Positions 40,288 through 49,587 of a stretch of 64,000 nucleotides of DNA are shown one piece after another (within the stretch, counting starts at the first letter, position 1; each line of letters starts with the position of its first letter). The DNA is taken from contig NZ_CP086136.1 of assembly GCF_017565645.3 (NCBI RefSeq), forward strand, positions 9,965,501-10,029,500. The letters run 5' to 3'. This stretch comes from Bradyrhizobium barranii subsp. barranii (GTDB lineage Bacteria > Pseudomonadota > Alphaproteobacteria > Rhizobiales > Xanthobacteraceae). Both the position numbers and the translations under genes were made by a program. The notes beneath the pieces were generated by a model. It was not told the DNA's origin. It saw only the letters and a program-made list of their open reading frames with translations, and did not search any database.

Positions 40288-41925
40288 TCACTTCGCCGGC
40301 GGCGCGATGTAGATATTCCAGCTCATCGCCGGGCCGGCCTTGCCGTGGGTGAAGCGGCGCGTCGTCATCACGATGCGCTCGGCGTTCGGCGCGATCTCCG
40401 AGACCCATTTCTCGAACGCCGGCAGGCGGCCATCGGTTGGATCGAACACGCCGATGAAACCATACTTCTTGGCATCCTCGCGCGACGTCAGCCCGGAATC
40501 CCAGGCTTCGAGCGGCATCAACGCGGCCGGATGATCGGGGCTGTAGAACACCATCGGCTGGATCGACTCCATGGTGCCGGCGACGACCGCCCAGCGCGAG
40601 CCGAAACGCGTGTGCCAGGCCTGCGTCAATTCATGCGCCAACTCCGAGCGCGCGCCGTAGGTCGCCGTGTTGCCGGCATTGGCCGCCATCTCGCGCGCGG
40701 CGATCCAGGGCGAGGCGGCGAGCGTGGCGACGCTGAGCACGAGCCAGATCGCGGCGATGTTGAACAGGGCCGCGCTCTGCACCCGCAGCGCCGGGATCGC
40801 GACCAGCGCCAAGGGTACCAGGAAGAACAGCGAGATGCCCCAATCGGTCTTCATGTAGATGCTGAAGGCCAGCGCGCCGAGCGGCGGGCCGACCGCGACG
40901 ATGATCTGGATGATCCAGACGTTCAACGCCTGCGCAACATTGACGCCGGGATTGGCGCCGCGTCCCCAGGCGCGCGTGACGATGCGTAACGGTGCGCGCA
41001 GCAGCAGCGTGAACCAATGCGGCACCAGTGCCATTGCGAGCGCGGCCAGCGCCACCGGCAGCGCCAGCAGCGCCAAATTATGCAGGGCGTAGCCCGCCAC
41101 GAGCTGATGGACCTGGCGGCTGTCATCGAGGCTGTAGGTATCGCCGGCATAGGTCAGCGGTACGAAATGCACGCCCGCAAGCCAGACGATGTGCGGGATC
41201 ATCGCCACGACCATCGTCGCGATCGCCACCCACGGCGCCGGCGACAGCAGGAATCGCAGCCGATCGGGATGAATCAGCGCGGCAAGGCCGATGGCGCCGA
41301 TCATGGTCAGCACCCAGTATTTCGTCATCAGCGCCAGCGCGCCGGCGAGCCCGAACCAGATACCGGACTGCCAGGTCCGCTTCTCGAAGGCGTTGAGATA
41401 GGCGAGCACGAGCAGCGGCAGCGTGACGAGCTGGAGCAGGTCGGGGTTGTACTTGAAACCCTTGAAATTGAAGATCGGGTAGAGCGCGACCATCACCACG
41501 ACCAGGAACGCGCGCCGCGCGTCCACGACGCGCAAGCTCAGCAGCCAGCAAATCACCATGCCGACGCCGACGGTCGCCATCGCCAGCGCATAGGTCGCCC
41601 AGTCCGCCGCCGGGAACACCTTGAACCAGAGGCCGGCGACCCAGCCCGACAGCGGCGGGTGCTTGCCGTAGCCCCACAGGAACTCCTGGCCCCAGCCATA
41701 GGCTTCTGCGACGTCCATGTGAACGTCCTGCGCTGCCTTGAGATTGATCAGGATGAAGGTCCAGAGCACCGCATGCAGGATGGCGAGCTGGATCACCAGC
41801 CAGAGCCGCGCTTCGGGCCGGATCGCGCAGGCAACCATCCAGGCCCGGAAGCGGTTAAAGCTCACCCGGGCTTTTACGCGTGTTCGGGCGGAGGGGATCG
41901 AGGTCGTGGACATGAGCCTGGACAT
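40288..41925 (-). CDS. Glycosyltransferase family 39-type membrane protein
   Basis: 545 aa multi-pass protein with about ten membrane helices and the GT39/ArnT-like N-terminal loop: VHMDVAEAYGWGQEFLWGYG followed by KHPPLSGWVAGLWFKVFP near residue 87. These enzymes use polyprenyl-phosphate sugars to glycosylate proteins or lipids. Substrate unknown. Start taken at the first ATG (41925); a downstream alternative is MVACAIRPEARLWLVI. Divergent from lepA. Confidence 0.85.
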   Translation of the reverse strand: MSRLMSTTSIPSARTRVKARVSFNRFRAWMVACAIRPEARLWLVIQLAILHAVLWTFILINLKAAQDVHMDVAEAYGWGQEFLWGYGKHPPLSGWVAGLWFKVFPAADWATYALAMATVGVGMVICWLLSLRVVDARRAFLVVVMVALYPIFNFKGFKYNPDLLQLVTLPLLVLAYLNAFEKRTWQSGIWFGLAGALALMTKYWVLTMIGAIGLAALIHPDRLRFLLSPAPWVAIATMVVAMIPHIVWLAGVHFVPLTYAGDTYSLDDSRQVHQLVAGYALHNLALLALPVALAALAMALVPHWFTLLLRAPLRIVTRAWGRGANPGVNVAQALNVWIIQIIVAVGPPLGALAFSIYMKTDWGISLFFLVPLALVAIPALRVQSAALFNIAAIWLVLSVATLAASPWIAAREMAANAGNTATYGARSELAHELTQAWHTRFGSRWAVVAGTMESIQPMVFYSPDHPAALMPLEAWDSGLTSREDAKKYGFIGVFDPTDGRLPAFEKWVSEIAPNAERIVMTTRRFTHGKAGPAMSWNIYIAPPAK

Positions 41926-42039
41926 GGGCCGTTGCGTAGCGCGTTTTGGGCCCTCGTGGAATCAGCTTGGCGTGAAGAAAGGCCCTGAAAATACAGCAAT
42001 ATGGTTGCCGCACGGGGATGTGAGTGGTATCCCGCGCCC

Positions 42040-43851
42040 ATGACGACCGTCCCCATTTCCAACATCCGCAATTTCTCCATCGTCGCCCATATCGACCATG
42101 GCAAGTCGACGCTGGCCGACCGCCTGATCCAGATGACCGGCGGTCTCACCGACCGCGAAATGGCGGGCAAGGAGCAGGTGCTCGATTCCATGGACATCGA
42201 GCGCGAGCGCGGCATCACCATCAAGGCGCAGACGGTCCGCCTCGCCTACCACGCCAAGGACGGCAAGGACTACATCTTCAACCTGATGGACACGCCCGGC
42301 CATGTCGACTTCGCCTACGAAGTCTCGCGGTCGCTGGCGGCCTGCGAGGGTTCCCTGCTGGTGGTCGACGCCAGCCAGGGCGTCGAAGCGCAGACGCTTG
42401 CCAACGTCTACCAGGCGCTCGACAACAACCACGAGATCGTCCCGGTCCTGAACAAGGTCGACCTTCCCGCGGCCGAACCCGAGAAGATCAAGCAGCAGAT
42501 CGAGGACGTCATCGGCATCGATGCCTCCGACGCCGTGATGATCTCGGCCAAGACCGGCCTCGGCGTCCCCGACGTGCTGGAAGCCATCGTCACCCGCCTG
42601 CCGCCGCCGAAGGGCGACCGCGACGCGACCTTGAAGGCGCTCTTGGTCGACAGCTGGTACGACGTCTATCTCGGCGTGGTCGTGCTGATCCGCGTGGTCG
42701 ACGGCGTCATGAAGAAGAACCAGCGCATCCGCATGATGGGCACAGGCGCGGCCTATGACGTCGAGCGCGTCGGCTTCTTCACCCCGAAGATGGAGCAGGT
42801 CGACGAGCTCGGCCCCGGCGAGATCGGCTTCATCACCGCGGCGATCAAGGAAGTCGCCGACACCCGCGTCGGCGACACCATCACCGACGACAGGAAGCCG
42901 GTCACCGAAATGCTGCCGGGCTTCAAGCCGGCGATCCCGGTGGTGTTCTGCGGCCTGTTCCCGGCCGACGCCAATGACTTCGAAACGCTGCGCGGGGCGA
43001 TGGGCAAGCTGCGCCTCAACGACGCGAGCTTCTCCTACGAGATGGAAACCTCGGCTGCGCTGGGCTTCGGCTTCCGCTGCGGCTTCCTCGGGCTGTTGCA
43101 CCTCGAGATCATCCAGGAGCGGCTGTCGCGCGAGTTCGACCTCAACCTGATCGCGACCGCGCCAAGCGTGATCTACAAGATGCACCTGACCGACGGCCAG
43201 GAGATCTCGATCCACAATCCCGTCGACATGCCCGACGTGGTCAAGATCGCCGATATCGAGGAGCCCTGGATCGAGGCCACCATCCTCACTCCCGACGAAT
43301 ATCTCGGCAGCGTGTTGAAGCTGTGCCAGGACCGCCGCGGCGCGCAGAAGGAGCTGACCTATGTCGGCTCCCGCGCCATGGTGAAGTACGACCTGCCGCT
43401 CAACGAAGTCGTGTTCGACTTCTACGACCGCCTGAAATCGGTCTCGAAAGGCTACGCCTCGTTCGACTATCACCTGACCGACTACAAGGTGGCCGATCTC
43501 GTCAAGATGCAGATCCTGGTCAACAACGAGCCGGTCGACGCGCTGTCGATGCTGGTGCATCGCACCCGCGCAGAGGGGCGCGGCCGCGCCATGGTCGAGA
43601 AGATGAAGGAGCTGATCCCGCCGCACATGTTCCAGATCCCGATCCAGGCGGCGATCGGCGGCAAGGTGATCGCGCGCGAGACGGTGCGCGCGCTGCGCAA
43701 GGACGTCACCGCGAAGTGCTACGGCGGCGACATCACGCGTAAGCGAAAACTTCTGGAGAAGCAGAAGGAAGGCAAGAAGAAGATGCGGCAGTTCGGCAAG
43801 GTCGACATCCCGCAGGAAGCCTTCATTGCCGCGCTGAAGGTCGATAGCTGA
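42040..43851 (+). CDS. lepA: Elongation factor 4 (LepA)
   Basis: 603 aa ribosome-associated GTPase that back-translocates or helps ribosome assembly. G1 [17 protein letters not shown]3 [13 protein letters not shown]4 [11 protein letters not shown]-terminal LepA-specific domain ends [20 protein letters not shown]. The ATG at 42040 is preferred over 42001 because homology starts at [17 protein letters not shown]. Last clearly core gene before the accessory region. Confidence 0.97.
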   Translation: MTTVPISNIRNFSIVAHIDHGKSTLADRLIQMTGGLTDREMAGKEQVLDSMDIERERGITIKAQTVRLAYHAKDGKDYIFNLMDTPGHVDFAYEVSRSLAACEGSLLVVDASQGVEAQTLANVYQALDNNHEIVPVLNKVDLPAAEPEKIKQQIEDVIGIDASDAVMISAKTGLGVPDVLEAIVTRLPPPKGDRDATLKALLVDSWYDVYLGVVVLIRVVDGVMKKNQRIRMMGTGAAYDVERVGFFTPKMEQVDELGPGEIGFITAAIKEVADTRVGDTITDDRKPVTEMLPGFKPAIPVVFCGLFPADANDFETLRGAMGKLRLNDASFSYEMETSAALGFGFRCGFLGLLHLEIIQERLSREFDLNLIATAPSVIYKMHLTDGQEISIHNPVDMPDVVKIADIEEPWIEATILTPDEYLGSVLKLCQDRRGAQKELTYVGSRAMVKYDLPLNEVVFDFYDRLKSVSKGYASFDYHLTDYKVADLVKMQILVNNEPVDALSMLVHRTRAEGRGRAMVEKMKELIPPHMFQIPIQAAIGGKVIARETVRALRKDVTAKCYGGDITRKRKLLEKQKEGKKKMRQFGKVDIPQEAFIAALKVDS

Positions 43852-44326
43852 GGCGAGTGCTCGGGCCACACCGGACCTGACGAGATCGGGGTCCGGCCCG
43901 GATATCGGGGCCGACAAACAAAATTCGCGAAAACAACCCCATGCACAGTAGCCGGCCCTTGTCGGCATTGGGCTTTTTCGATTTTACGAAATCGATTTGA
44001 CCCGTCGGGCAAAACAGGGGCATGATGGCATCATGGCAGCGGGTGTCCAGCAGGCGTCCATCAGAACGCACCATCTCCGCCGCCGACCGATTGGCAACCT
44101 CTGAATTCGATATCCAGGCGCCACGTCGGTGACGGCTTGCGTCGGCTTCTGACCCGTCAGCCGACCTGCCAAGCACTGCTCCTCGAAGACCGCTTTTGGA
44201 CCCTTAGCCGAAGGTCGCCTGAACCCGTGTCATGTCGGCTTACAGAGGCAAACCCGACGGCAATCCAGCATCGCGTCTATCGCTGCTTCTGACCCTAAGC
44301 CGACGTTCGGACCTGTGGGCACCACC
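43852..44326. other. Non-coding spacer with degenerate repeat units
   Basis: No gene. It holds copy 2 of the 26-bp repeat (43926-43951) and, at 44145, 44192, 44238 and 44285, four units that start GCTT and mostly contain a TGACCC-n-AGCCGA motif, spaced 47, 46 and 47 bp. The third unit is poorly conserved. Immediately after comes the FixK-type box at 44327. Confidence 0.55.
43926..43951 (-). repeat. 26-bp dispersed repeat, copy 2
   Basis: Exact reverse complement of 17661-17686. Lies 75 bp after the lepA stop. Confidence 0.75.
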
Positions 44327-44340
44327 TTGATCTAGATCAA
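44327..44340. promoter_or_regulatory. Perfect FixK/FNR-type box upstream of the RND efflux genes
   Basis: TTGATCTAGATCAA is a fully symmetric match to the FixK/FNR consensus TTGAT-N4-ATCAA. It is about 190 bp ahead of the adaptor start at 44524, leaving room for a promoter with the box near -41. No other perfect box was found in the window. It suggests induction by low oxygen. Confidence 0.65.
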
Positions 44341-44411
44341 CAGTAGCGTTGCGGCATTGTGTCCCGGATAGGCGTCTACAGGGTTCTGACTTCCTCCAAG
44401 AGGAGGTTCCC

Positions 44412-44699
44412 ATGCCCCGTAAGCCACAAGCATCAGATCATTCGGCATGCGCGCGCCGGCGCGAACAACGATGCCACAGCGTCGACCGATGGTTCGCGTC
44501 TCTAGATCAGCAGGAGTCCGGCGATGATCCAGGAGCCCGTGCATATGAACCACCCGACTTGGCGCCTCGCAGCCTTGCTGACGCTTGCGCTCGGCCTGCT
44601 CGGTGGATGCAACGAGGCGAAGAACAAGTTGGTTCTACCGCCGTCGCCAAATGTCGGCGTGGCTGCGCCCGTGCAAAGGGCAGTAACGCCCTATCTTGA
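44412..44699 (+). CDS. Candidate leader ORF overlapping the RND adaptor start
   Basis: The ATG at 44412 has the best Shine-Dalgarno in the area (AGGAGG, 44401-44406, five bases away), and the frame is open to 44699 (MPRKPQASDHSACARRREQR...). It overlaps the adaptor gene in another frame and matches no known family. It may be a translated leader that influences adaptor expression, or a chance ORF behind a strong ribosome site left from a lost gene. Confidence 0.2.
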   Translation: MPRKPQASDHSACARRREQRCHSVDRWFASLDQQESGDDPGARAYEPPDLAPRSLADACARPARWMQRGEEQVGSTAVAKCRRGCARAKGSNALS

Positions 44700-45711
44700 G
44701 CACACAGGAACCATGACGGCGTTTGCTTCGGTCAATCTAGTTGCGCGCGTGAATGGCTACCTGAAGTCGATCAACTATATCGATGGTGCAACCGCGAAAA
44801 CCGGCGAGCTGTTGTTCGAGATAGAACCGGCGCCCTACCAAGCGCAACTCAAGCAGGCCCAAGCAGCCCTCGCCGGCGCAAAGGCAGGGCTCGTCCAGAC
44901 ACAGGCAGAGTTTGAGCGTCAGAACACTCTGGCCCAAGAGGAAGTCAACACACAGGCAAATTTAGACAAGGCTCGTGCCAACAGGGATTCCGACAAGGCA
45001 AATGTCGACGCGGCCGATGCCAATCTGCAAACCGCGCAAATCAACCTTTCCTACACGCGAGTTGAGGCGCCATTCGATGGGGTCGTCACGCGCCATCTGG
45101 CGTCGGTCGGTGAACTCGTGGGAACCGCGGGGAATACCAACCTGGCCAGTATCGTGCAGCTTGATCCGATCTACGTGACCTTCAATATCAGCGATCAAAA
45201 TGTGCTGAGGTTTCGCAAGAACGAGGGCGGCCGTCTCACACTGGCCGAGCTTCAGCAGATTCCGATCGAAGCCGGCTTTATGGACGAAGAAGGTTTCCCC
45301 CATCGAGGCAAGATCGACTACGTATCTCCGGATATTGACCCGCAGACAGCGACAATTCTCGTGCGTGGCGTGTTTGAGAACAAGAACCACGCGCTGCTCC
45401 CCGGCCTGTACGTTCGGCTCCGCGTGCCGATCGGCCCTCCCAAGGCAGATGCCTTGCTGGTCCCCAACAGACTCCTGCAACAGAACCAGGAAGGCCGCTA
45501 CCTGCTCGTGGTGGGTGCCAATGACGAGGTGGAGCAGCGCGATGTGCAGCTTGGCGAACACGACGGTCAGCTGCGTGTCGTAACCGCAGGACTCAAGCCG
45601 GACGACAAGGTCATAATCACCGGATTGGACCGCGCGATCCCTGGCCGGAAGGTCACAACCCGGTCGATTTCGATCGCGAGCGCACCAGACGGCACTAACA
45701 CGTCCAAGTAG
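44524..45711 (+). CDS. RND efflux periplasmic adaptor (MexE/AcrA-like lipoprotein)
   Basis: 395 aa. Signal peptide with lipobox LLGGC (Cys near residue 29), then the HlyD-type layout: barrel/lipoyl half VARVNGYLKSINYIDGATAK, a coiled-coil hairpin about residues 105-170 rich in Ala/Gln, the second lipoyl half INLSYTRVEAPFDGVVTRHL, and a beta-barrel ending in LPGLYVRLRVP. It links an inner-membrane RND pump to an outer-membrane channel. An AGGAG precedes the ATG at 44524; the ATG at 44545 is an alternative. Intact, but the permease gene 26 bp downstream is scrambled and no outer-membrane channel gene follows. Confidence 0.92.
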   Translation: MIQEPVHMNHPTWRLAALLTLALGLLGGCNEAKNKLVLPPSPNVGVAAPVQRAVTPYLEHTGTMTAFASVNLVARVNGYLKSINYIDGATAKTGELLFEIEPAPYQAQLKQAQAALAGAKAGLVQTQAEFERQNTLAQEEVNTQANLDKARANRDSDKANVDAADANLQTAQINLSYTRVEAPFDGVVTRHLASVGELVGTAGNTNLASIVQLDPIYVTFNISDQNVLRFRKNEGGRLTLAELQQIPIEAGFMDEEGFPHRGKIDYVSPDIDPQTATILVRGVFENKNHALLPGLYVRLRVPIGPPKADALLVPNRLLQQNQEGRYLLVVGANDEVEQRDVQLGEHDGQLRVVTAGLKPDDKVIITGLDRAIPGRKVTTRSISIASAPDGTNTSK

Positions 45712-45737
45712 ACGCGCGGCACCCAAAGGGGGCAGCC

Positions 45738-48700
45738 ATGTTTTCAAAGTTTTTCATCGAGCGGCCGGTGCTCGCAAACGTCGTGGCAATCTTGTTGGTT
45801 TTGATCGGCGCGGTCTCGGTGTTCAAGCTTCCGGTCGCGCAATATCCCGACATTGTGCCGCCGACGGTACAGGTCAGCACCCGCTATCCGGGCGCGAGCG
45901 CCCAGACTGTTATCGATAGTGTTGCGCTGCCAATCGAAAATCAGGTGAACGGTGTCGAGGATGCGCTGTACATGCAGTCCACCAGCGCAAGCGACGGCAC
46001 CTACAACTTGATTGTCACTTTCGCGATCGGCACCGATCTGAATTTTGCGCAGGTGTTGGTTCAAAATCGCGTCTCCGCCGCGCTGGCCTCGCTTCCAACT
46101 CAGGTGCAGGCGCAAGGCGTGACTGTGCAGAAGAAGTCCACCGCGATTCTCGAGATCGTCACGTTGAGCTCGCCGGACGGGCGTTTCGACAGCCTCTTCA
46201 TGAGCAATTACGCCACGATCAATCTGGTGAACGAATTGGCGCGGCTGCCGGGCGTCGGCAACGTCAACGTTTTCGGCACGGGCGAATATGCGATGCGGAT
46301 CTGGATGCATCCGCAAAAGATGTACGCGCTCGGCCTCGTCCCTCAGGACATCATCAGACAAAGTTGAAGCCACGAAGAAAAAATTTCGTTGATCTGGGGG
46401 TACCGGTTCCCGCAGCAGCAATGCGCATTGTGTCGGGCTCAGCGTCGTCGCCAGGATCGCGCTCAGCAGGGCGGTGGCCGCGATCACCAGCGCGAATTGG
46501 GCGAACCAACGTCGTCAGCCAACAAAGCCAGCAGGCAACGGCGGGGCAAATCGGGATACCGCCAACGCCTCCTACACAGGACTTTCAAACCTTTCTACCT
46601 TGTTCGGCATCGTTCTCGCGATCGGCATCGTGGTCGACGATGCGATTGTCGTCGTCGAGAGCGTATCGCGCGAGATCGAGGTGGGCTTGCCCCCGCGAGA
46701 CGCCGCCATCATGCGTCCGGTGAGTCCGGGCAGCAGCGACGCTGGAATGAACACTGACATCAGCACGAGGGTGATGCCGACAATGGGACCAAACAACTCG
46801 GTCATCGCCTTGATGGTAAAGCCCAATGCCGCCATCGCCGCAAAGGCTCCGATGATGGTGACCGGAATCGTCGTGGCTGGGACGAGCGAAGCGCGCCAAT
46901 CCTGTAGAAACAGCAAGATGACGATCAGCACCAGTACGCCAGCTTCACCGAGCGTCTTGTAGACTTCATTGATTGACGTCTCGACAAACGCCGTTGTGTT
47001 GAAGGGGATCGCGTAAGACAAGCCTGCCGGGAAGTCGTGCGACAAGGTCTCCATCTTTGTTCCTAACGAGTTTCGCGACCTCCAGCGCATTCGCGGAGGG
47101 TGTAAGGTCAATGGCAATGCCGATGCCTTGCTCTCCGTTCAGGCGGAAGCTCTGGGAATAGGTCTGTGCCCCAAGCTCGACGCGGGCCACGTCCTTGAGG
47201 CGCACGAGGCGTCCGCCTTCCGCGGTGGCGGAGCGCACGACCACATTTTCGAATTGGGCGGGATCCGAAAGCCGGCCCTGGATGTTGACGGTGTATCTAT
47301 GAGCGGTTGGAAAGGGGCTACACTTGGCTGGTCGGCAGAATGGTGCGCCTTAGTGGCCTTATGGTGGTCGTGGCACTCGGACTGATAGCCGGGGGAATTT
47401 TCGGTCTGACGCAACTGCCGACCGCGTTTATTCCGAACGAAGACCAGGGTTACGGGTTGGTCGCGGTTCAGCTTCCTGATGGCGCTTCGTCGGAACGCAC
47501 GCTGGCAGCCCTGGCACAGGCCGCGCGCATCGCCAAGGAGCAACCGGGGGTGGCGGACGTGATCGCCATTTCCGGCCTCTCCGTTCTCGACAATAACGCC
47601 ACTCTGGCGAACGCGGGGATTGCCTACGCGACCTTCAAGCCATGGAGTGAGCGCGGCCGCGCCAAAGACCAGGATCTCAGATCGATCATGCGCGGAATCC
47701 AGGACCGACTTGCTGAACTCACGGATGGCAGAGGCTTTGTGCTGGTGCCACCGCCAATTCAGGGCGTAGGCAACGCCGGCGGCGTCACGATGCAGTTGCT
47801 CCAGCGCGACGGCACATTCGACTACAAGAAGATGCTCTCCTCGGCGAATGCCGTGATAGACGCCGCCGAATCGCAATCGACGATTGAGCGAGCCGTGACA
47901 TCCTTCCGAACGGACTCGCCACAGCTTCAAGTCGTCATCGATCGCACAAAGGCGGAAACGCTTGGCGTATCCGTCGGCAGCGTCTTTGCCGCATTGTCAT
48001 CGTACCTTGGCTCGACCTACGTCAACCAGTTCAACAAGTTTGGTCAGACCCTGCAGGTCTACGTACAAGCAGATTCGCCTCACCGCCTCCGTCCGGAGGA
48101 TCTTCTGAAGCTCAATGTCAAGACTGCCGATGGCAGCACCGTACCGATCGGATCGCTCGCGCAGGTCCGTCCAGCGGTCGGCCCCTCGCTCATCAGCCTG
48201 TTCAATCTCTATCTGACTGCGACGATTTCCGGGCGCGAAGCACCGGGGTTCAGCTCAGGACAGGCAATGGACGTGATGGAGGAGGTCGCAAGCCGCGTCC
48301 TGCCGCCGCGTACCGATTTCGCGTGGAGCGGCATGTCCTATCAGGAGCATGCGGTCGGCAACCAGCTTTACATGGCCTTCGCACTCTCACTGTTGCTCGT
48401 CTATCTCTGTCTCGCCGGACAGTACGAAAGCTGGCTGTCGCCATTGGCCGTTTTGCTGGCCGTTCCACTCTCGCTGCTCGGTCCTGTTGGCGCGCTCACG
48501 GCGCTTGGTGTTGCAAACAATCTTTATGTCCAAATCGGTCTCATGCTGCTGATCGCGCTATCGGCCAAGAACGCGATCCTGATTGTGGAGGTCGCCCGCG
48601 AGCGGCGCGCCGCAGGACAGGAACTTCTTGAAGCCGCCGTCGAAGCTGCACGGACGCGTTTCCGTCCTATCCTCATGACGTCGTTTGCATTCCTGCTTGG

Positions 48701-48905
48701 CGTCTTGCCGCTGGTGACAGCTACGGGCGCCGGCGCCAATGCCCGTCGATCGCTCGGTATCTCCACCTTCAGTGGCATGGTCGCTTCCACCTGCCTTGCC
48801 GTGCTGTTCGTTCCCTCATTCTTCGTTGTCACGCAGGAACGCCGGCGAGGCAAAAAATCTAAGGTTTCCGCTGTCACGACGTCGCCTGCTGCAATCATCG
48901 ACTAG
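45738..48905 (+). pseudogene. Scrambled RND (MexF/AcrB-type) efflux permease gene
   Basis: The outer parts are a normal HAE1 permease on the plus strand: residues 1-206 (45738-46355, MFSKFFIERPVLANVVAILL ... GLVPQDII) and the last ~536 residues (47296-48905, YERLERGYTWLVG ... TQERRRGKKS). The ~313 residues expected between are all present but rearranged. In plus-strand order: block F inverted (46356-46505, FAQFALVIAATALLSAILAT ... PPDQRNFFF); block B direct (46506-46588, SQQSQQATAGQIGIPPTPP); block D direct (46588-46710, NLSTLFGIVLAIGIVVDDAI); block E inverted (46711-46811, KAMTELFGPIVGITLVLMSV); block C inverted (46812-47295, VNIQGRLSDPAQFENVVV to FAAMAALGFTI). Natural order is A-B-C-D-E-F-G. 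One-base frameshifts occur in C and F. Total coding length (about 1055 aa) matches the family. Confidence 0.9.
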
Positions 48906-48919
48906 AGGGAGGCTTCGAA

Positions 48920-49291
48920 ATGAAGGTGGCGCTCTTATCGTTCGCCTTGGTTGCAGGTCAATTAGCGATACCGGTTTCAGACAGCATCCCCCAGTTGAAT
49001 GTGGAGTCGTTGTGCAGGGCTACCACAGATATCGACAATTCAATGGGACTTACCAGGGCCCAAAGCTTCGATGATTGCATGCGTGACGAAATGACTGCGA
49101 AGCAGAAGACCATTGGGCTTTGGGCGACCAGTCCAGCTTCTGTGCGCGATGAATGCGAGGGCGAGGCATCCACAGGAGATAGCCAAAGCTACGTCGATCT
49201 CCTGACTTGCATACAGATGTCGAATTTGGCGAATGCAGAATCGTCGCCCCCCCCTCTCAGGGGAGCGAGCAAGAACCGAAATAGGAACTAG
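48920..49291 (+). CDS. Small exported protein, unknown
   Basis: 123 aa with a signal-like N-terminus (MKVALLSFALVAGQLAIPVS). Conserved-looking Cys pattern: ESLCRATTDIDNSMG, SFDDCMRDEMTAKQ, RDECEGEAS, DLLTCIQMSN, i.e. four cysteines. Starts 15 bp after the permease remnant with GAGGGAGG upstream. Similar small Cys proteins are seen in Bradyrhizobium, but the function is unknown. The following ~300 bp (49292-49587) holds no gene; a degenerate GCTTTTGATCCGAAGC tag is at 49429. Confidence 0.7.
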   Translation: MKVALLSFALVAGQLAIPVSDSIPQLNVESLCRATTDIDNSMGLTRAQSFDDCMRDEMTAKQKTIGLWATSPASVRDECEGEASTGDSQSYVDLLTCIQMSNLANAESSPPPLRGASKNRNRN

Positions 49292-49587
49292 CTTCGAATT
49301 GTTCGCCGAGCGGTCCCACAATCGGTTCTCGCTTGCGCTGACGAAGAGATCGAATAGTTTTTCTGTTGCGATGCATGAGTCCGGATCTGGCCCTTTGCTG
49401 ACATACTAGGGCCGTTGGCGCGGTGTGGGCTTTTGATCCGAAGCCACCCTGCGCCACGCGCCGCATGTGCAACGCAGCACCTTGCCAATGCCGCGAGCGC
49501 GACGACGAAAACGTGATACTCTTTTCCGCCGCCTGCCAGGAATGTTCTGATTTGCTAGGACGACTTAACCGCTTGCCGTACCAAACC

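Noticed and set aside
46474..46962. Plus-strand ORF inside the permease region as an independent gene
   Set aside because: Its central part is block D of the scrambled permease and the rest is antisense to blocks E and C.
46356..47295. Classical shufflon (invertase with sfx-type repeats) at the permease
   Set aside because: No recombinase gene nearby and no common 15-20 bp repeat at the junctions; only 3-7 bp shared bases, so microhomology is a better description.
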